Shown: positions 57,101-64,000 of the stretch, in pieces
Layout: each line of letters starts with the position of its first letter
Position numbering within the stretch: the stretch's first letter is position 1
From: Calliopsis andreniformis
Taxonomy: Eukaryota > Arthropoda > Insecta > Hymenoptera > Andrenidae
DNA: 64,000 nucleotides
Direction: 5' to 3'
NCBI RefSeq assembly: GCF_051401765.1
Contig: NC_135066.1
Span: forward strand, 20,439,001-20,503,000
Notes under the pieces: model-generated
What the model saw: only the letters and a program-made list of their open reading frames with translations
Database searches by the model: none
What the model was told of the DNA's origin: nothing
Position numbers and translations under genes: made by a program

Positions 57101-60100
57101 CATATTAATACAATATTATGTAAGGAAATGTCTAAGTTTTAATTTTCGTTAATGAAATGAACTATAAAACTTAATTGACAGTAACTAACTTCAAATTATT
57201 TACAACGAATCCCTCTTCTTGTGTATACAGTTTTAATTCGCATCCAGTTCAATCAATTTCAATTTCAAACGTAGAAAAATTTTAGAATTTCAGTAAGCGA
57301 AATTAAGTAATAATTATTCGCGAAGACATTTATAAGTCATTATGTAGATATACATATGTACGACATGTTAGTATTCAACTTGAAATTTAATACGTTAAAA
57401 TTCTATGGCAGGACAATTCAAAAAATCATTTCTAATGATATTTCCATGAGATTCTTGTTCAATTACTGACAACAAATATGGTTTTATCTTTTTGTCCAAC
57501 ATTTTTAATGGTTTTGTGCAACTTATATCGTTTTCTTAAATATCGAAGTAAACTAGTAGACTTTTTATGGATCGTAAACGTGGTAATGAAAACTGAAAGT
57601 AAGGTACTTTAAATATATGATTGTTCTGTAAGATTCAGAACGAAAATGAAATTATATTTTCTAATACTGAAATTCCAGTTTCGCGTATTTTTCTTTACGA
57701 TACATATAAATATCAGTACCGATCATGTCTGTAAACAATACTGAAGTTTTACTGAATAATAAGTAGGAACACCACTCTCTCATACACACACATACCGAGC
57801 CTACGCCTATTTATCCCCCCTTCTCAAATGGTAAAAAATTGGCTATATTCCATAATCAATTTTATCGAAGTCGTGCTGGAATACTAACGATCCGTAATGT
57901 GTCATTTCGTTAATGGTCGGCCACCAACGACGTTGGTCGATCAACGCATCGCAAATAGATCAAGTCCATAATGAATTTCTGTCGCAGCTGGGTAATTAAA
58001 AATCCCCGTTATGCATCTGGGTCGCAACGCGAATAACTAAATTCAAATCGATTCATTGATTTTCTATTTTCCCCGACTACTCAAACTGTGCTGATGATGA
58101 GTGTTTGGTTTAATCGAGACGAAGTGAAGGCATCAAACGATTGGTTCAGTAAATAAGTCGCTATTAGGGATAGATTTAAGTTACATGTATTTAAGGATTC
58201 GAGGCGATTTGGATAATCAAGTTGCCTTCTGCGGATCTCGAATATTACTTAAAAGTAATAGTGCTTCAATAATTATGTTTACAATGTATTCAATCTATAC
58301 AAGCTGAGTTCGAAACCTAGAATAACTACATACGTTCAAAAACGTATCTACTTATAAGTATTTCGATATTGAAAAGAATCAAATCTATTATTAGTAGTAC
58401 TTAAATATTGAAAACCAAAATTCTGTAACAGACATTGGGAGTTGAAAAAGAAGAGGGCTCTAGTGACAGAATTCAAGTTCACGTTGTACTCATCTGCGAT
58501 ATGGCCAGTTGTTTTACATTTATGACAAATTTTTAAATATTACAAAATTCAAATTTTCAATTTTTGCAAATGTTTCAACATTGAATCGGTATATAATTAT
58601 TGTGACTTGAAAATATATAATTTTTGAGAGTATTATCTATGACTTCCACTGGTTCTAAGTAACTGCTGCTGTTGAGTTTGCGGAAACTTGTCTATGCATG
58701 TGCATATTAAAAACACGTAATGTTATACATGTGAAGAGGTCAATCCCTTTAAAGGTAAAGACTCATATAAGGTAAAAACGAGAAAACAATATCTATGAAT
58801 AACAGAAGAATGGTCAAAAGGGGTACGAAAGAGATGTTCTGAACAATAATTGCATTCTGCACTGTTTTGCCCTAATTAATGCGCGGTGGTCTTACGTTAC
58901 ATCTGTGAACTGTTCAATCATACTCTTATACCCTCTATCACAACACCTGAATTTTTTCGTTATGATTTGTTCTTACGAAGATTTGTTCTAGAAACTCAGA
59001 TCCTACGCATATTTTATACATATATCTCCTGCATTCAGTATAATGTTTAAAATTGTACTTTATTCATTAAGTCTGTAACTTTGTCTTAGTCTTGTACGAA
59101 TAATTTATAATTTCAGATATTACCTATTTCATCACTGATGTATAAATAATATCATAATCGATTTAAAGAAGAAACAAAGGAGCGATGATTCGAAAAAGCA
59201 TAGAACTTCTAGTAAGATACTCATCAATGATTCGAATTTACTTGACAAGTGTTCAAGTCTATTTGAAAGCATTGTCTTTATTTCCGAAAGTACATATGAA
59301 AAGTTCGAATCTATTTGATTTTGGTTTCAGTATACGTAAAAGTATAGTTTTTATTTTCTAGAATATTTATAGAGGGTTGGCATCCAATCAGTCAAATACC
59401 AAACCTTTTTGCGATGTACTTAATCCCAGCCCTAATCGTTGCTCATAGCACGCATCGTCCAAATAGATTGGCTTGGCTACCTTCCAGCGATAGATGACAC
59501 CGGCGACATTGATCTTCGGCGGTATTCACATTAGGAGAAAGAGATAACCAGATATCTCGGTGCAATCCTCAATTGCTCGCGATAAATGGACCGAATCGGA
59601 AGCTATTTTTGTTTCGGTTTCATGAATTTAATATGACTTTATTGACAGCTACGTGATACCCGTTTTATTTCTGTACAATGCAAAATCTGATACAAATACG
59701 GTAATACAATCAACACAGAATGTGCAATTAAACACAGAAATCGCTCTCCGCTTTGCCTGGACTTCGTATGAACTAAACACTGTGGACGTTTCTTGTTCTA
59801 CCGGTACATCATACGAACTAAACAACGAAAGGGTTAAATTAAAAGGAGGGAAAGTTACTTCGTTGGACTTTGACATTGAAAGCGTAATGTGTGAATGACA
59901 CTTCTTTGCATGTTCGATTCTCACTTCAAATTACAACCCAACCTAATTTGATAACTTGTATTGTCGTGAAAGAGATATTCAAATATTTATTCAAGCTTCT
60001 TGCATGGGTCTAGAAGGTCGACTGTCTATACAGAGTATTCACGGTGCCTTGTAGTTTTTCATCGACTGGTTAGATGTAGTTTAAAGACGGTTTCGGGTCA

Positions 60101-60740
60101 AAAGCATAACTTTAATAAAAACTTTTGGTTCATAACGTAGATAAATGTTTGCGTTTAAGCCAGTCCCACACACATTGCGAATATTCCCGAATATGATTGT
60201 ACCCGAGTATAAGCGATGACGAGTCGAATCTCCCACACTTCTCGCTCATACTTGGACTTATAATTGAATAGCCTCGTACACGTGCGCCTTAATGGGTGTT
60301 TCAGTTTCCGCAAAACACTTCCTTTTCTAGTAAATCAAGAAGTTCAGAAACTTGCTTATTAGACGCTTCTGTACCCTATTTTATTTTTTTAATTTACGTA
60401 TGCTTACGTAAAGTTAACAGTGTCATCGTTTCATTTCGCATAAGGGTCATTGCATAGGTACTCGGATACTTTTTGTTGCCAAACAAAATTTTGATATGTT
60501 GTAGTTCTTAGCGATATTTAGACGTATGTAGAAGGATTTTTCAAAACCTAGAAAATTTTTGGTTCTACAGCTACTCAAAATATAGTGTTAAGATTTTAAA
60601 AAAAGTTATAACTTTTGAACTACTAAACCTACGTGAATATGCTTCTAAATAGTTATAGTAAACACATAAGAGTACTAAAGAAATTGTTTCGGTTTAGAAA
60701 GTTTTTTGTAATTGTTTTGAACAAATGCGATTTTTTAATA
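54130..60740. other. Longest unassigned stretch, AT-rich
   Basis: No terminal repeats, arrays or recognisable proteins were found in 6.6 kb. A GC-richer patch at about 55060-55300 carries the small frame listed separately. At 59649-59924 both strands are open (81 and 91 codons) over a short internal duplication of TATGAACTAAACA / TACGAACTAAACA (59767, 59812). This is the stretch most worth testing for regulatory elements or outer exons of a flanking gene. Confidence 0.45.
55066..55257 (-). CDS. Small cysteine-containing frame, weak
   Basis: A 63-codon minus frame with a hydrophobic, proline-rich N-terminal half (FPFPVPLFLSLSS) followed by five cysteines in the pattern C-x4-C-x3-C-x7-CC. The layout recalls a secreted peptide, but the N-terminal part comes from a purine-rich simple tract and an odd cysteine number is unusual. 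Most likely chance. Confidence 0.1.
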   Translation of the reverse strand: MTISRPLSVPFPFPVPLFLSLSSAAEQYPAIENCFYGRCIDKCQENRIADCCTAGTVASRLFD

Positions 60741-60764
60741 CCGGACGCTAATTTAAATATTTGG

Positions 60765-62072
60765 AAAAAAATGAGAATATAGTCCTATTCCTCTTCTTTA
60801 CGGAAATATTTTCAAAAATATGGACGTTTGAAAATTGACCAAATGAAAATTGATTCAAGGTGATGCTGCGTCGCGTTGTATAGCGTACTTTGTATAGTCT
60901 CGTCGGACTGCACTAGCGGCTAGACGGCTATACCTGCTATTAATGTAGCCTACTGAATTTGTTATTGTTAGAGATTTCGCAGAAAATGATTCATTTCTTA
61001 TTTAAGATGAAATTCAGAGTTACTATTGGCCTAATATTCAAGCAACAATACACATATTTGTTGCTTATCAATGAATAGATAACAGTTTAAAACGTGACAA
61101 CTTTCTCATTACATCAGACTGTCACGAACATGCTAATATAGCTACTCATTTATTTCAAACACATTTAATACAATTTTTAATAAAAGAATACGGTAATGAC
61201 ATTACAAAAGTTAAACACTTTTCAGGCGGGCTTTCTTCGCAGTACAAAAATAAATATAATTTACTTAATCTCAGTTTTCATTTCAAAAATTTTAGAATTC
61301 ATGTAGAATGGCACTTCTTTGCAACTTCACATGGCAAAAATGCATGCGAAAGCGTTGGCGATTTCTTGAAACGTTTTGCAGTTCGAACCAATTTACATGT
61401 ACAAGATCAGATCACAACAACACAGAAATTGTTCGATTAGGCAACTGCTAACATTGTGAATATAAATTTTAAATTCTGCTCTGTTAAAAAGCATAAGGAA
61501 TATTTAGAACTACTACGAAGCAGGCGCCCATTACCTAAAAGAATTCCTCCAACAAGACATTTTCATTCATATATGCCAACAGACATACTGTTTGATTTTG
61601 TGGGCTAAAGTTTACTCTAACAGTCGAAATTCAAAAATTGCTAAAAATTATTAAATAATTAATTATTCTATACTTTCTTATACATTTAATTGGACGCCCA
61701 TTGATATGGTAGAATACTTATCCAACAACCCATCTTCCTATCATATTCTATCCTACCCCGATGGAAGAATACTTATCAGCTCCTCGTAGTTTCCATTCAA
61801 CAATGACGAATTAATGTTTCGAACAATAAATATCACTAACAAAGGGTCAGTTCTTAATATCTATTGACCGTATTATATTTATTAGAAGTCGTAAACCCCT
61901 ACATTAATGCCAGGTGTAATCGCCTAGCCTATAGTGCTAAGTTGAACATAGTACGTTTCAACGTGACACAGCGTCACCTTCAATTAATTTTCATTTGATC
62001 AATTTTCAAATGTCCATATTTTTCAAGATATGCTTGTAAACAGAACGAGTAGGACTATATTCTCATTTTTGT
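60765..62072 (+). mobile_element. Transposon remnant with about 110-bp inverted repeats
   Basis: Left arm 60765-60875 (AAAAATGAGAATATAGTCCT, ATATGGACGTTTGAAAATTG, AAGGTGATGCTGCGTCGCGT) pairs with right arm 61959-62072 read on minus (AAAAATGAGAATATAGTCCT, ATATGGACATTTGAAAATTG, AAGGTGACGCTGTGTCACGT), about 80% identical. The interior holds a transposase-like pseudogene. The outermost ends and target duplication were not found; the element may extend outward on both sides. Confidence 0.7.
60970..61608 (+). pseudogene. Degenerate transposon-associated protein (DDE-like, family unnamed)
   Basis: The frame reads DEIQSYYWPNIQATIHIFVA, stop, LKRDNFLITSDCHEHANIAT, then KVKHFSGGLSSQYKNKYNLL, then RIHVEWHFFATSHGKNACES, VGDFLKRFAVRTNLHVQDQI, a stop at 61438, and RRPLPKRIPPTRHFHSYMPT. 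I recognise the order DEIQS-Y-W, SD-EH, FSDG-SQYKN, EWHFFATSHGK and GG-KR from uncharacterised multi-copy proteins of arthropods and cnidarians that behave like transposons. The superfamily name I cannot give with certainty. At least three in-frame stops disable it, and the N-terminus is missing. Confidence 0.7.
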
Positions 62073-62352
62073 TTTTGATAATCACATCACATCTGTTTAT
62101 GAACAGATGGAATTTTTTACGAAAGCTGTAATCGATAGAAGATAACCAACAATAATTAAATTTTGTTCATAAAATGGCCGCATTTGTTTTCTTTCGATGG
62201 ACGGATGTTATTCGCATACTATGTACAGTAATGTAACACCTCAATTCCAGTAGAATTGTAATGCATTAATTACAATGATCCAGCGCCACTACCATCCCAC
62301 CATTAAAAATCCTCAGTTCAGCGGAACTCTGGATAAAGACAGTGAATCTATA

Positions 62353-62560
62353 CAGGGTATAACAAAAATGTTGTAGTTCCTTGAAAACGGTGATTTTTCC
62401 TTAGCGACCTTTTTCCTTAGCGAAAATGTTAGATGAGAAAAACACCGGCCAATGAGAGCGTGAGTTTGCCGCACGAGCGATCACGGTAGCGTTGGGTACG
62501 CACTGGGTGTTACGGTTATACTCCGAACAAGAAATAAACTGAAAGTGACATAACAAATAA
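62353..62560 (+). mobile_element. Single-ended CAGGGTATAAC element remnant
   Basis: TA at 62351-62352 is followed by CAGGGTATAACAAAAATGTT, resembling the outer ends of the foldback families. Inside are a direct repeat (TTTTTCCTTAGCGA at 62394 and 62408) and a GC-richer patch. No partner end was found to 64000. The right limit is approximate. Confidence 0.35.
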
Positions 62561-62569
62561 TACCAAGTC

Positions 62570-64000
62570 CTTTGCTTGTTTATCACTTGAAGTGAATAAT
62601 TAATTAAAATCGAGGAAAACTACGTGCAACGTAAAAACACGAATACACAGTATTTTGGTTAAGGAGAATTAAGAAAAATAATTACTTGATGTGAGAGGAC
62701 AAGGAATACGTAAATTTCCTATTCGCATAACGTATAAACGAAAAAGCGATGCAACAAAAAATGAACGGAGAATTGGAGAATAATTAGAGGATTAACATTG
62801 AAGATAAAAACGTTGAAAGTAGTCTGTGTTAAATTTAAAAAATAATAATCATTAATGAATTAAATACAACTCACGTGTTGTGCACTTCTGCAAAGCACGT
62901 GTTTTCTCGGCGAATACTGATTTTTCTCTCTCTCAATCTTGTTGTCATAGTGGGAGTTAACTCGTAATAGAATGATAGGTGGGGTAGAAAGAGCTCCTCT
63001 GGAAAAATTCTACCCTACCATAAACCATTTCGACGGTCGATGACCAGGATCGGTACAATGACCCAGTGACACAGATTTACAAACTACACGTGTTCGATCG
63101 CCGAATAAGGTCTGGGATCGAATATCCGTGTTAGACAATACTAATGCAACGACAAAATTTTTTTATTTTTGGTTCCTTTTGCAGGCAATTTTTGTTAACA
63201 TATTCCTGACACTTTTCTGAATTGGATTATATTTACTTATAAAATCATAGCTCATTATTTTTTATTATTGTTAATTAATAAATTAGAAACACAAAAGTTG
63301 TTAATAGAGTGTAAAATACTATTACATCTGGAACGTATGCAATGTGACATAGAATTCGAGTCTTCTATGCAATGAATGTAAATGTAAACAGGAAATTTGT
63401 AGCTTTCTCGCTAACAATCGTGTCATCAGTTGTGAAATGCGGCATATATAGACAACTTAATTTTAATAGTATGTATAGACCTCTATTCCTGAAATATCTC
63501 TGGCGAAGCTTTTAATGTGCCTAGAGAAAATTTTGGATTAGTTGCAACGTCGGGTTGGCCCTTGAGTAGGTCATGCAATAAAGCGTTGCTGACCCCCCGT
63601 TTTCTCTGTGCTCTGTCACAGTCCTCCCGCAGAAAACTAGAAGTCTTAATATATACATACCGGGCAAAGAAACTTTTGGCGAAACGCTAAGAATAATAAG
63701 TAGCCATGTGTCGAATCGTTCTTGTACAAGTATTGTTTGTGTAAAAGCTACGGACCTTTCTGAACAAAAACTGGTTATGGAATGAGAAGGCGTACGTTAA
63801 ACATTGTTTTCGTAGAATTATATGTATAATATAAGTAGATATAACCCAAATTATTCCGTGTTTGGAGATCAAAAAAATATTATTGATATTAAAAAAATGT
63901 CACGAACATGATAAAAAAAAATTGCGTGAAACAGAACCAGAAATAAAAATTTTTTTTATTAGTATTGTCTCACGGAATCTTCGACGAATTGCCGCGAGTA
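62570..64000. other. AT-rich sequence, nothing firmly recognised
   Basis: Two CACGTG (E-box) sites lie close together at about 62872 and 62897. A GC-richer patch at 63540-63650 (CAACGTCGGGTTGGCCCTTG, then AATAAA at 63578) could be an LTR fragment, but no ends were found. The minus frame 63687-63872 has no motif. Confidence 0.35.

Noticed and set aside
59649..59924. Two opposing frames of 81 and 91 codons
   Set aside because: Both strands are open over the same DNA with a small internal duplication; no motif, splice site or second copy supports either.
1..64000. CRISPR arrays, bacterial operons, ribosome binding sites, rRNA
   Set aside because: None seen; the content is that of a eukaryotic, transposon-rich intergenic region.

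Overview
The window looks like an intergenic, transposon-rich stretch of an AT-rich insect genome, most likely hymenopteran (ant or bee). That placement is an inference from the AT-rich background, strings such as CTAACCTAACC, a mariner element, Jockey-type LINE remnants and many TA-flanked foldback elements with TACAGGG-type ends. I see no operon, rRNA, true tRNA, CRISPR array or confident host gene. Nearly every long reading frame lies inside a repeat or is short and unsupported.

Left third (1-22.3 kb). Repeat family R1 (copy A, 25-2925) carries an inverted pair of tRNA-like (SINE-like) modules and has been entered by two foldback elements (505-985, 995-1839). R2 copy A lies at 9.2-10.1 kb. 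Foldback elements with TA duplications lie at 14299-15194 (with a transposase C-terminal tail in its loop) and 16727-17250. Next come a TATA-headed locus with iterated GACCGCTCC modules (R3), a palindrome-headed repeat (R4), a 26-base poly-C run, a fragment of a MADF-like repeat (R6), a third R1 fragment and a GC-rich repeat (R7 copy 1).

Middle (22.6-41 kb). An RT fragment adjoins a 1-kb palindrome (22957-24016) whose outer arms are almost identical. A second R3 locus follows, then a solo LTR (29300-29692), two small MITE-like inverted repeats, an exceptionally regular 1.3-kb palindrome (34505-35779, two 597-bp arms around 81 bp) and a dead Jockey-type LINE (about 37035-40820). That LINE is split by an 814-bp insertion with TG...CA ends and a CCTAG duplication, which reads as a solo LTR.

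Right third (41-64 kb). This holds a 22-base poly-G run, second copies of R4, R1, R2 and R7, and a hAT-type MITE inside R2 copy B whose empty site is preserved in R2 copy A. It also holds a fifth foldback (48568-49196), a second solo LTR (49989-50344), a MADF-like reading frame, a 1022-bp mariner with near-perfect ends and a broken transposase, and at 60765-62070 the remains of a transposase-like gene between long inverted repeats. Repeat-versus-repeat comparison inside the window lets several insertions be ordered in time. The remaining 1-6 kb stretches are AT-rich sequence in which I see nothing.
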